DNA from: an uncultured Oscillospiraceae bacterium
Lineage (GTDB): Bacteria; Bacillota; Clostridia; Oscillospirales; Ruminococcaceae
Reading direction: 5' to 3'
DNA: 19,698 bases
Assembly (NCBI GenBank): GCA_900543705.1
Contig: UQSL01000032.1
Coordinates: 1 to 19,698 of the forward strand
Both the position numbers and the translations under genes were made by a program. Shown piece after piece: positions 5,916 through 12,246 of this stretch. The notes under the pieces were generated by a model. That model saw only the letters and a list, made by a program, of their open reading frames with translations. It was not told the origin of the DNA and ran no database searches. Each line of letters begins with the position of its first letter. The stretch's first letter is position 1.

Positions 5916-6659
5916 TTACGCCATTACAATGTAATCACTGTAGGCATATCCGACGACGTCATCGCTCTCGACCACATACCAGCCGTCGACCTCTCCAACA
6001 ATGGCTACGGTTTCACCATTATAAGCGCGCCGCAGAACGGTTGCATCCAGCGCCGGGCGGGAGCGTATGTTCAGATAGCTTTCGGGAGAAACCTGCACTT
6101 TTCCATACCGAATAGGAGATTCGGTGACAAATGGGATTCCAAAATACTCAGTCAGGGACAAAACAACATTTTGAGCGATTTCCTGGATATTGTTTTGAAT
6201 CCACTGTGCATCCTCCAAATTATCATGGTATGCAAATTCAATGAGAACGGCGGGTGCCCTCGTCTTGGTGACTTCCCCGAGATTGGTGGTTGTCAGTGCG
6301 CGGACTTTGCTCGGATCCGGGTAAATCAGCTTTAAATTGTTTGCAATGATATTGGCCGCGCGTTTCCCGTTGCGACTGACCGCTGCATAGTAAACCTCGC
6401 TTCCGCGCACTTGGCCTTCCCGGCCAGCAGGCGCTGCATTGGAATGTAGCGCAAGATGCAGGTCATAGTTACCTGCATTGGAGGCACGGATAGAGGATGC
6501 AGCGGTCATATCCGGTGTATTGCGCGTAAATTCGATCCCATTGGCACGCAAATAGGGCTCCATTGCATCTGCAATGAGGTTCATATAGTATTCCTCATTG
6601 CCGCCGTTGACATAGGGGTTCCACTCCTGAGTGGATGGGCTTAGGTAAATTATGGGCAT
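5916..6659 (-). CDS. Amidase_3 family protein with C-terminal SH3 domain
   Basis: A 247-residue protein with an N-acetylmuramoyl-L-alanine amidase (Amidase_3) domain (about 3-175) and a bacterial SH3 domain (about 184-247, LNIRSRPALDATVLRRAYNG and WYVVESDDVVGYAYSDYI). Conserved amidase features are NEEYYMN (Glu22/Glu23), DLHLALHSNA (His68/His72) and the catalytic-type VLIEFAYHDN (Glu141). However, the first zinc-ligand motif DPGHGG is replaced by LSPSTQEWNPY, so the usual His is absent. There is no signal peptide, so the substrate or export route is unclear; it may act in spores or lysis. GGAGG seven bases before ATG 6659 fixes the start. The 63-residue gene just upstream points the same way and may be co-transcribed. 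Confidence 0.82.
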   Translation of the reverse strand: MPIIYLSPSTQEWNPYVNGGNEEYYMNLIADAMEPYLRANGIEFTRNTPDMTAASSIRASNAGNYDLHLALHSNAAPAGREGQVRGSEVYYAAVSRNGKRAANIIANNLKLIYPDPSKVRALTTTNLGEVTKTRAPAVLIEFAYHDNLEDAQWIQNNIQEIAQNVVLSLTEYFGIPFVTESPIRYGKVQVSPESYLNIRSRPALDATVLRRAYNGETVAIVGEVDGWYVVESDDVVGYAYSDYIVMA

Positions 6660-6727
6660 TGGTATCCCTCCGGCATAACAGAAATATGGTATGTTCTTAT
6701 TCTATGCGCAGAGATACCACGCTATGC

Positions 6728-6919
6728 TTATTCCTTGCCTTGGGCGAGTTCTGCGACGAGCCGCTGCATCTCCCGTTTGGAGGAAACCTGATGAGCCCTG
6801 GCTAATATTTCCTGCTGAGCGGTTTTGTTCATATCGGCATAAGCTTTCATGGCCTGTGGGTTTTGGGCAAGCGCCATGCCGAGACCAAGTGGGATTTCTC
6901 CGGAATTGTGGTTTTGCAT
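6728..6919 (-). CDS. 63-residue conserved-type hypothetical protein
   Basis: A soluble 63-residue protein with the opening IPLGLGMALAQNPQAMKAYADM and a helical, charged C-terminal half ending in SKREMQRLVAELA. I believe the pattern LGxGMALAQNPxAM recurs in small Firmicute proteins of unknown function; this is from memory. GAGGTG with seven-base spacing precedes ATG 6919 and supports real translation. It lies 68 bases upstream of the amidase on the same strand and shares no obvious terminator with it, so a short operon is likely. Confidence 0.7.
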   Translation of the reverse strand: MQNHNSGEIPLGLGMALAQNPQAMKAYADMNKTAQQEILARAHQVSSKREMQRLVAELAQGKE

Positions 6920-7007
6920 GTTATCACCTCATATTCAGTATGGCCTTCCTGGAGAAAAACATGTAAAGAAGTTGAATCAAGAGGAAAAAAGATTTTAAAA
7001 AAATCTC

Positions 7008-7036
7008 TTGCATTTTTTGGAGGAACCTTTTATAAT
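7008..7036 (+). promoter_or_regulatory. promoter of the tRNA-Gly gene
   Basis: TTGCAT (7008-7013), a 17-base spacer and a perfect TATAAT (7031-7036). The start point falls about 8 bases before the mature tRNA 5' end. Confidence 0.82.
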
Positions 7037-7050
7037 AATAAAACAGATAT

Positions 7051-7124
7051 GCGGATATAGTTTAATGGTAAAATATTAGCTTCCCAAGCTGAGGTTACGG
7101 GTTCGATTCCCGCTATCCGCTCCA
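7051..7124 (+). tRNA. tRNA-Gly (anticodon CCC)
   Basis: A full cloverleaf is present: acceptor GCGGATA/TATCCGC, anticodon stem TTAGC/GCTGA around the loop TTCCCAA with anticodon CCC at 7083-7085, T-loop TTCGATT and an encoded CCA end (7122-7124). The T-stem has one A-C mismatch at its base. It reads GGG codons. Decayed mobile DNA begins about 65 bases downstream, a common setting since tRNA genes are frequent integration targets. I see no second copy of the tRNA 3' end in the window. Confidence 0.93.
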
Positions 7125-7129
7125 AAGTG

Positions 7130-7175
7130 AAAACTCCGTGGACTGACTTATCTGGCCACGGAGTTTTTGTTTTGT
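7130..7175 (+). terminator. terminator of the tRNA gene
   Basis: AAAACTCCGTGG (7130-7141) pairs with CCACGGAGTTTT (7156-7167), followed by T-rich sequence to 7175. Confidence 0.9.
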
Positions 7176-7250
7176 CTTGACAAAGGCAACCCCGGCTATG
7201 CCGGGGGGACAAAAAGAGCTTATAGCGAGGGGCGGAGTAGACAAGAAAAA

Positions 7251-7308
7251 GTCTCCAAGTTAGAGTGAATGAAAGGTTTGCCGACCAAATTCACAAAAAC
7301 AAGGAGAC
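7251..7308 (+). promoter_or_regulatory. leader hairpin hiding the transposase ribosome binding site
   Basis: Three nested arms, GTCTCC/GGAGAC (7251-7256 with 7303-7308), GTGAAT/ATTCAC (7265-7270 with 7289-7294) and GGT/ACC, can form one long hairpin. Its last strand contains the GGAG ribosome binding site of the ORF at 7315. This is the known way IS200 keeps transposase translation very low. Confidence 0.7.
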
Positions 7309-7314
7309 TAATTC

Positions 7315-7431
7315 ATGAAAAATCCAGATATCAGTAGTTTAGAACATACCAGTTGGCGGTGTCAATACCATGTAGTATTTGCACCTAAGTATCGAAGAAT
7401 GGAAATCTATCGAGAAATTCGAGCGGACATT
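7315..7431 (+). pseudogene. tnpA: IS200 transposase, N-terminal 39 codons
   Basis: The frame from ATG 7315 reads MKNPDISSLEHTSWRCQYHV then VFAPKYRRMEIYREIRADI, the standard start of IS200-type Y1 transposases. After Ile39 the family sequence stops abruptly, because the next 191 bases are the following part of the same gene in the opposite orientation. Translation would run on in a nonsense frame to 7554. The start and leader are intact, but the HUH motif and catalytic tyrosine are not in frame. Confidence 0.85.
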
Positions 7432-7622
7432 TCCATACTTGTACTTGAGATGGCGTGTCGGTCGAATATCATAAGGCTGCTTTTTCCCTTTAGATACCCC
7501 ATGATCTGCGATACGCTATACTTTGGCGGAATACTGATAAGCATATGGATATGATCCGGACACGCATTTGCTTCTATGATTTCTACACCCTTTTGTTGGC
7601 ATAATTTTCGTAAGATTACACC
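7432..7622 (-). pseudogene. tnpA: IS200 transposase middle part, inverted
   Basis: Read on the minus strand from 7622, the segment gives GVILRKLCQQKGVEIIEANA then CPDHIHMLISIPPKYSVSQI and MGYLKGKSSLMIFDRHA, which directly continue the ADI at 7431. It holds the HUH motif (HIH). A one-base deletion near the end (GCCATCTC for an expected GCCAATCTC) shifts the final LKYKYG codons. With that base restored the piece is exactly 64 codons, so the two breakpoints are sharp. The C-terminal third with the catalytic Tyr is missing. Confidence 0.85.
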
Positions 7623-7823
7623 TATAAGCTCCCCGCAAGCTGGGCGGATAAGTGGAATGCATGGCGCTATATGGCGATGCTGGAAAATCTACGCACGCAT
7701 ATCCGCAACCTTGCAGGAAACGCGGTGTTTATGCCTGCCCGTAAGCTGAAAGATACGATTGGCGCGGGAATCGAAACGGGAACAAACAAAGTGTTGATTG
7801 CTGTTGCCGCTCCACAGCCGTAG
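7623..7823 (+). pseudogene. fragment of a phage/plasmid-type large protein
   Basis: An open frame without a start codon begins exactly at the inversion breakpoint. It reads YKLPASWADKWNAWRYMAML, then ENLRTHIRNLAGNAVFMPAR and KLKDTIGAGIE, then ends at TAG 7821-7823. The WNAWRYxAMLxNxRTHIRNxxGN pattern is one I associate with very large polyvalent proteins of prophages and conjugative elements; this is from memory and not checked. There is no start and no ribosome binding site, so it is a relic joined to the IS remnant by deletion. Confidence 0.5.
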
Positions 7824-7915
7824 TAAAAGAAAACGACATGAAAGAAGACGGAACATTTACCGCCATAAAAAACTGGCTGGATCGTTATTGGCCGCCGGAC
7901 AAAGTGTTAGAATGA
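7820..7915 (+). pseudogene. short coding relic after the phage-type fragment
   Basis: A different frame continues from 7820 as VVKENDMKEDGTFTAIKNWL then DRYWPPDKVLE, and stops at TGA 7913-7915. It looks like a real protein end, offset by a frameshift or junction from the previous fragment. I do not recognise it. It marks the right limit of the decayed mobile region. Confidence 0.35.
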
Positions 7916-7933
7916 TATTGCGTTGAGATAAAA

Positions 7934-8401
7934 TTACCGGAAGAGTCCGAAAATAATGTCAAACAGACCAAAGGAGACAAAACCCATGATCAGGCCGCTT
8001 GTAAGAACGCCAAGAAAGATGGCAAGCATTGCTTTTTTCATGTCCATGCGTAGAATAGCGGCGATAACACAACCGGTCCATGCACCCGTTCCGGGGAGAG
8101 GGATAGCGACAAACGCATACAGGGCCCAGAATTCCGCAGTACCGAATGTCTTGGATTTTTCATATGCCTTATAGATGATGCGTTGAAAAAACTTTCCGAT
8201 TTTCGGCAGTTTTGTGCACCAGTTGATGATTTGCAGCGAGAAGGGGATTAAGAAGGGGACAGGCAGCATATTTCCCAGTACGCAGACCAGGTAGTTTGCC
8301 AAAAAGGGAAGACCCATCGCCGCACCGACCGGGATCGCGCCGCGCAGCTCCACAATGGGAAGCATCGAGATAAAAAAGACCCAGAGATATTTTTTCAGCA
8401 C
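7934..8401 (-). CDS. small multidrug export family membrane protein
   Basis: A 155-residue membrane protein of the COG2426 / Sm_multidrug_ex family. About four to five helices are visible. The two family signatures are present: PIVELRGAIPVGAAMGLP near the N-terminus (about 15-32) and ALYAFVAIPLPGTGAWTG (about 93-110). Despite the Pfam name, transport of drugs is not established for most members. The start is GTG 8401, since an in-frame TAA lies a few codons upstream and no ATG fits. The ribosome binding site is weak (AAGTTGGG). It lies 24 bases after the fRMsr gene on the same strand, suggesting an operon and perhaps translational dependence. Confidence 0.85.
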   Translation of the reverse strand: MLKKYLWVFFISMLPIVELRGAIPVGAAMGLPFLANYLVCVLGNMLPVPFLIPFSLQIINWCTKLPKIGKFFQRIIYKAYEKSKTFGTAEFWALYAFVAIPLPGTGAWTGCVIAAILRMDMKKAMLAIFLGVLTSGLIMGFVSFGLFDIIFGLFR

Positions 8402-8425
8402 TTTTAAAACCCAACTTTCTTTTTC

Positions 8426-8914
8426 TTACTGTGTTTTCAGCCTGGATAAATCGCAAGAGGATTCGATAATTCTTGCCGCCTGTTCCAGGACTTCTCTATC
8501 TGACTTGGAAAAACGGCCGAGCAAAGGGCTATCGATATCAAGCACGCCGACGACCTGTCCATTCGCATGCAAAGGAATGACGATTTCCGAATTGGAGGCG
8601 CTGTCGCATGCGATGTGCCCGGGAAACTCGTGTACGTTTTCCACAATCAAGGCTTTATTCTCTGCCGCTGCAGTACCGCAGACACCTTTTCCCAGTGGGA
8701 TGTGCACACAGGCAATCTTTCCCTGAAAGGGCCCGAGAACCAGTTCCTGTCCGTGCAGCAGATAAAAACCGGCCCAGTTGATGTCAGAAAGCCGTTCGTA
8801 CAACAGAGCGCTTGCATTGGCAAGGTTTGCAATACAGTTACATTCCCCTTCCAAAAGGGAAGTGAGCTGGCTTAGCAGTTTCTGTGACAGCTTCGGTGAT
8901 TTTATCTCAGTCAT
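8426..8914 (-). CDS. msrC: free methionine-(R)-sulfoxide reductase (GAF domain)
   Basis: A 162-residue single GAF-domain protein of the YebR/fRMsr family. It reduces free L-methionine-(R)-sulfoxide in the cytoplasm with thioredoxin, protecting against oxidation. The family's three cysteines are present with the right spacing: Cys69 (IACVHIP), Cys79 (GVCGTAA) and Cys103 (IACDSASNSEIVIPL). The 10 and 24 residue gaps match Cys84, Cys94 and Cys118 of the E. coli enzyme. WAGFYLL and GVLDIDSPLLGRF are also typical. ATG 8914 is used; the nearest AGGA is about 17 bases upstream, so initiation may be weak. The small multidrug export family gene follows directly. Confidence 0.92.
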   Translation of the reverse strand: MTEIKSPKLSQKLLSQLTSLLEGECNCIANLANASALLYERLSDINWAGFYLLHGQELVLGPFQGKIACVHIPLGKGVCGTAAAENKALIVENVHEFPGHIACDSASNSEIVIPLHANGQVVGVLDIDSPLLGRFSKSDREVLEQAARIIESSCDLSRLKTQ

Positions 8915-8965
8915 GGGATGAATTAGTCCCGTCCTTTCTTAATTCATAAAATGAAGGAAATAGGC

Positions 8966-9028
8966 ATAAAATAGGAGACATGGCGTTTTCTCGTTGTCCT
9001 TTTTTTGACAGTGTGATAAAATAGGAGA
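8966..9028. repeat. direct repeat ATAAAATAGGAGA, two copies
   Basis: The same 13 bases occur at 8966-8978 and 9016-9028, 50 bases apart, in the region between the divergent fRMsr and GNAT genes. The second copy overlaps a possible plus-strand promoter (TTGTCC 8994-8999, TAAAAT 9017-9022, 17-base spacing). They could be a regulator's half-sites or chance AT-rich repeats. Confidence 0.4.
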
Positions 9029-9264
9029 AAAAGAAAATATCCGTGCCATGCCGTATTATGAAGTTTTTGGACCCTATGATGATAGCATATTTCCCGGAAA
9101 AAAGATAGTATAATTTTCGGGAGGAAATGGAACTCTGCAATAACCGGCGGGCTGGATGGCTTTTACAGCAAAATGATGAGGGGATGCTGGTGGCGCTTAT
9201 GTGGGGGATAAGTCAATTGGCAGTGGTGGCTTCAGGAGTACGAGAGAAGGCGGGGAAACTTTTC

Positions 9265-9840
9265 ATGATGGCTTTTTATGAGCGGCATAAAGTAATTGAA
9301 ACGCCGCGCTTAGTACTGAGAAAGTTTACATACCGGGATGCGCAGCAGGTCTTTGACAGCTGGATGAGCGATGAGGTCGTCGCAAGCACCGTCAACTGGG
9401 AACCCCACAAAAATGTGCAGGTGACAAAACGGGTCATCCACGCATGGGAACAGATGTACCGGCGCGGGGAATTTTACAACTGGGCGATTGTGCTCAAAGG
9501 TACGGAGCGCATCATTGGCTCGATTGATTTTCACGACGTTAGTCAGATAGGGCGCACGGCGGACATCGGCTACTGTATCGCCCGCGACTGCTGGGGACAG
9601 GGCTTTGCGACTGAGGCATTGAAGGCAGTGCTCGACTACGGTTTTTCCGTTTTGCATCTGGAACGGGTCAGCGCGGAGTATCTCTGGGAGAATCCGGCGT
9701 CCGGCCGGGTTATGGAAAAAGCGGGAATGCACTTTGAATCCGATAAAAAGATTGTACACAAAAACAAGGTGAAAGATTCACGGGTTTATGTAATGGCCCA
9801 GACAGATTACCTGAAAAAAAAAGAGGCCGGAGAGTTTTAA
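9265..9840 (+). CDS. GNAT acetyltransferase, RimJ/RimL type
   Basis: A 191-residue acetyltransferase_3-type protein. It opens with KVIETPRLVLRKFTYRDAQQ, the standard first strand and helix. It carries IIGSIDF, the acetyl-CoA loop ARDCWGQGFATEAL (QGxA) and RVSAEYLWENPASGRVMEKAGM. Known relatives acetylate ribosomal protein N-termini, antibiotics or small amines; the substrate here is unknown. I place the start at ATG 9265 because homology begins there. The frame stays open to ATG 9127, which has GGGAGG only two bases upstream and a TATAAT at 9108-9113, so an extended form with 46 extra residues cannot be excluded. The stop codon lies inside the terminator stem-loop. Confidence 0.85.
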   Translation: MMAFYERHKVIETPRLVLRKFTYRDAQQVFDSWMSDEVVASTVNWEPHKNVQVTKRVIHAWEQMYRRGEFYNWAIVLKGTERIIGSIDFHDVSQIGRTADIGYCIARDCWGQGFATEALKAVLDYGFSVLHLERVSAEYLWENPASGRVMEKAGMHFESDKKIVHKNKVKDSRVYVMAQTDYLKKKEAGEF

Positions 9841-9862
9841 TACCTCTCCGGCCTCTTTTTGG
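9819..9862 (+). terminator. terminator overlapping the GNAT stop codon
   Basis: AAAAGAGGCCGGAGAG (9819-9834) pairs perfectly with CTCTCCGGCCTCTTTT (9844-9859), with a 9-base loop that contains the TAA stop. A T-run follows on plus and an A-run precedes it, so it should work in both directions. Confidence 0.92.
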
Positions 9863-9982
9863 TACCAGGAAACCTGTAAATCGGAAAAATTCAGTGAAAA
9901 ATAGGGATTTGCAGACAGAGAAAAGCTCTCCCTGTTTCGATGAAGGAAGCCCCCTTGCTGTATGTATTATGGGAGATACAGC

Positions 9983-10010
9983 TTACCGGCGTATGCAAGA
10001 TTGATATAAT
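9983..10010 (+). promoter_or_regulatory. possible promoter of a non-coding unit
   Basis: A perfect TATAAT (10005-10010) has a weak -35 (TTACCG, 9983-9988) at 16-base spacing. It is flanked by the inverted repeat GCGTA/TACGC. No gene starts downstream, but a terminator follows about 200 bases later. Confidence 0.35.
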
Positions 10011-10016
10011 AGGATC

Positions 10017-10258
10017 GTACGCAAATCTCAAATAGAGCCTGCCTGACAGAGATGTCGGTTTCCCCTTGACCTCTTCCATTTGGGCGGACGGAATTGCGCG
10101 AACGACTTGGCGACGATTAAGCTATCCAGAGGAAACCAAGGCCATGAGGACGGGCACAAAGCCGACTGGTCACTGATGGTATGGGTAGGGAGCAGGAGAG
10201 GAATGTAAAGGGGAACCATCTGGCCGTTTCCGGATTTGGTTCCCCTTCGCTTTTTTCC
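10017..10258 (+). ncRNA. candidate small transcript with its own terminator
   Basis: Between the TATAAT at 10005 and the terminator at 10210-10258 lies about 240 bases with no credible gene start. One frame, open without a start codon, reads LFHLGGRNCANDLATIKLSR and ends in SLMVWVGSRRGM at TAA 10206-10208, just before the hairpin. It may therefore be the relic of a coding sequence and not an RNA gene. I list it as a candidate only. Confidence 0.25.
10210..10258 (+). terminator. intrinsic terminator in the gene-free region
   Basis: GGGGAACCA (10210-10218) pairs with TGGTTCCCC (10237-10245). An inner TCTGG/CCGGA extension uses one G-U pair that forms only in plus-strand RNA. TTCGCTTTTTT follows. 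The direction is therefore plus. Confidence 0.75.
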
Positions 10259-10511
10259 GCTTCACTTGATGGCAAACACAAAAAAGTGAATCCGGCGTGT
10301 GGGCCACGAAGTGGCAGCCCAGGGGGACACCATGCAAGGGCATAAATGACCGAAGCGTGGCTTGAGATCCCACCGAGTAGGACGTCAGCCCTGTACAAAT
10401 CAGGCACAGTTGGCGAGAACGGAACCCTGCAATACCCCCAAAGCGAAGCTTTGCCATACTTCTTTTGCGGGAAGCACAATATCCTGGCAGGAAAGGGGAA
10501 AGCCCTGCACA
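10259..10511. other. gene-free block with several hairpins
   Basis: No supported gene. Two short stems carry the same GAA loop closed by C-G: GCCAC-GAA-GTGGC around 10301-10313 and CAAAGC-GAA-GCTTTG around 10438-10452. GGAACCC near 10421 can pair with GGGTTCC near 10542. The block differs from the surrounding metabolic genes and resembles, from memory, non-coding DNA found in conjugative elements of gut Firmicutes. A long plus-strand open frame across it continues antisense through the DUF711 gene and is rejected as a gene. Confidence 0.35.
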
Positions 10512-10548
10512 GAACCCCCCGCCGAAGCAATATCTCCGACGGGGTTCC
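10512..10548 (-). terminator. hairpin after the DUF711 gene
   Basis: On the minus strand GAACCCCGTCGGAG pairs with CTTCGGCGGGGGGTTC: 14 pairs with a two-base bulge and a 6-base loop. Two of the pairs are G-U in minus-strand RNA and would be C-A mismatches on the plus strand, so it is shaped to fold in the transcript of the operon that ends at 10559. There is no clear T-run, so it may stabilise the 3' end or terminate weakly. Confidence 0.5.
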
Positions 10549-10558
10549 AGGTAAATAT

Positions 10559-11917
10559 TTAATTTTTCAGGCTCTGGAGTGGAGCAGGAATCGTACCACC
10601 GCGGAAGATAAACGGTGCGGGGGACGCCATGTTGACCGGCATAACCGGCCCATAGCCAAGCAATCCGCCGAATTCGAGCTTGTCTCCGACCTGCTTGTCG
10701 ATAGCCGGAATCAGGCGCACCGCTGTTGTCTTGGAGTTGACCATGCCGATGGCGGCTTCGTCCGCAATGATACCGGAGATAATTTCCGGGGTGACATCGC
10801 CGGGGACGATAATCATATCCAGTCCGACAGAGCAGACTGCGGTCATCGCCTCGAGCTTTTCAATGTGAAGGGCGCCGCTTTCCGCTGCCGCAATCATACC
10901 GGCATCCTCACTGACCGGGATAAACGCGCCGGAAAGCCCGCCGACGCGGGAGGAGGCCATGACGCCACCCTTTTTTACCGCATCATTGAGAAGGGCAAGC
11001 GCAGCAGTTGTGCCGTGTGCGCCGCACGTCTCAAGCCCCATCTCTTCCAGGATATGGGCAACCGAATCCCCGATTGCCGGGGTCGGTGCAAGCGAGAGGT
11101 CGACGATGCCAAACGGTACGCCGAGCCTCTTGGAAGCTTCGGTTCCGACCAGCTGTCCCATCCGGGTGATTTTAAATGCGGTGCGCTTAATGATCTCCGC
11201 GATTTCCGAGATGGAACATTCCTTCGCCTTTGCGACAGCCGCGCGGACCACGCCCGGGCCGGAGACGCCCACATTCATAATGCAATCCGGTTCGCCCGGG
11301 CCATGGAATGCGCCTGCCATAAAGGGATTATCCTCCGGTGCGTTGCAGAAAACGACGAGCTTTGCACTGCCAATGCAGTTGCGGTCTGCTGTCAGCTCAG
11401 CGGTTTTCTTGACCGTCTGCCCCATGATGCGCACCGCATCCATGTTGATACCGGTTTTGGTCGAGCCGATGTTGACGGAAGCACAGACACGCTCTGTCTC
11501 AGCGAGCGCCTGCGGGATGGATGCAATCAGCTCGTTGTCGCCTGCGGCAAAGCCCTTTTGCACAAGCGCACTGTAGCCACCGATAAAATTGACGCCCACT
11601 GCCGACGCTGCGTGGTCGAGAGTTTTAGCAAAGCGGACAGCATCCTTGCTTTCACAGGCCGCAAGGATCATCGCAATCGGGGTGACGGATATTCGCTTGT
11701 TGATGATGGGAATGCCGTATTCCTTTTCGATATCCTCTCCGGTCTTGACCAAATCTTTCGCCTTGGTTGTGATTTTGCGGTAGACCTTTTCACAGGCTTT
11801 GTCGATATCGGGATCACAGCAGTCGAGCAGCGAAATTCCCATGGTAATTGTCCGGATGTCAAGGTGTTCCTCCTCAATCATCTGAATCGTCTCTAAAATT
11901 TCGTTTTTGTTTAACAT
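10559..11917 (-). CDS. PFL family protein (DUF711 / UPF0210)
   Basis: A 452-residue cytosolic protein of the UPF0210/DUF711 family, full length for the group. Typical segments are IRTITMGISLLDCCDPDID at the start, NKRISVTPIAMI, GVNFIGGYSALVQKG, NIGSTKTGINMDAV, MNVGVSGPGVV, and SEDAGMIAAAESGAL then GLDMIIVPGD near the end. The fold is related to pyruvate formate-lyase-like proteins, but the glycyl-radical chemistry is not expected and no reaction is established. GGAGGAG eight bases before ATG 11917 supports the start. It follows the ACT protein gene by 20 bases; these two are a well-known conserved pair. Here the pair is also downstream of nadE. Confidence 0.92.
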   Translation of the reverse strand: MLNKNEILETIQMIEEEHLDIRTITMGISLLDCCDPDIDKACEKVYRKITTKAKDLVKTGEDIEKEYGIPIINKRISVTPIAMILAACESKDAVRFAKTLDHAASAVGVNFIGGYSALVQKGFAAGDNELIASIPQALAETERVCASVNIGSTKTGINMDAVRIMGQTVKKTAELTADRNCIGSAKLVVFCNAPEDNPFMAGAFHGPGEPDCIMNVGVSGPGVVRAAVAKAKECSISEIAEIIKRTAFKITRMGQLVGTEASKRLGVPFGIVDLSLAPTPAIGDSVAHILEEMGLETCGAHGTTAALALLNDAVKKGGVMASSRVGGLSGAFIPVSEDAGMIAAAESGALHIEKLEAMTAVCSVGLDMIIVPGDVTPEIISGIIADEAAIGMVNSKTTAVRLIPAIDKQVGDKLEFGGLLGYGPVMPVNMASPAPFIFRGGTIPAPLQSLKN

Positions 11918-11937
11918 AAATTAGGCTCCTCCGTGCG

Positions 11938-12207
11938 TCAGATTCGGTGCATCGAATGAAAGATATCCTCATGCATAACGTGGATGGAAAGCCCAAGGGA
12001 TTCTCCCAGTGCGTTCATCTTGTCGGACAGTTCGGGCAGGCTGCAGGTCATCTTAGTGATATCAACCACCATAATCATGGCAAACAAGTCCCCCAGGATG
12101 GATTGGGTGACTTCGATGACGTTAGCGCTTTTGTCCGTACAGACGCCGCTTACCTTTGCCAGGATACCGACCATGTCTTTTCCGATAACGGTAATGACTG
12201 CTTTCAT
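11938..12207 (-). CDS. ACT domain protein (UPF0237, GcvR-like)
   Basis: An 89-residue single ACT domain. It opens with AVITVIGKDMVGILAKVSGVC, has the GIxAxVS ligand-loop pattern, then ANVIEVTQSILGDLFAMIMVVD. ACT domains bind amino acids or similar small ligands and usually control a partner protein. Its constant partner in Firmicutes is the UPF0210 protein, encoded 20 bases downstream, so it may be that protein's regulatory subunit. AAAGGAG nine bases before ATG 12207 is the ribosome binding site. It lies 39 bases after the nadE stop codon on the same strand. Confidence 0.92.
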   Translation of the reverse strand: MKAVITVIGKDMVGILAKVSGVCTDKSANVIEVTQSILGDLFAMIMVVDITKMTCSLPELSDKMNALGESLGLSIHVMHEDIFHSMHRI

Positions 12208-12246
12208 GTGGGAATTCTCCTTTTCTCTAATGAATTATAAGAGGAC

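Larger units (their letters stand above)
7184..7622 (+). mobile_element. remnant of an IS200/IS605-type insertion sequence
   Basis: The left part is recognisable. A subterminal imperfect palindrome CCCCGGC-TAT-GCCGGGG (7190-7206) is typical of the hairpin ends of this single-strand transposing family. It is followed by a structured leader and the start of the transposase gene. The coding part is broken by a 191-bp internal inversion and stops without its 3' portion or right end, where unrelated sequence begins at 7623. The element therefore cannot make a working transposase. Confidence 0.82.

Noticed and set aside
7432..7622. A phase-variable DNA inversion switch
   Set aside because: No inverted repeats flank the segment, and the transposase 3' part is missing, so flipping back would not restore a gene.
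10346..11896. A 516-codon open frame on the plus strand
   Set aside because: It lies opposite the well-supported DUF711 gene, its translation is rich in Arg, His, Cys and Asp without domain features, and it has no proper start; it is an antisense shadow of a GC-rich gene.
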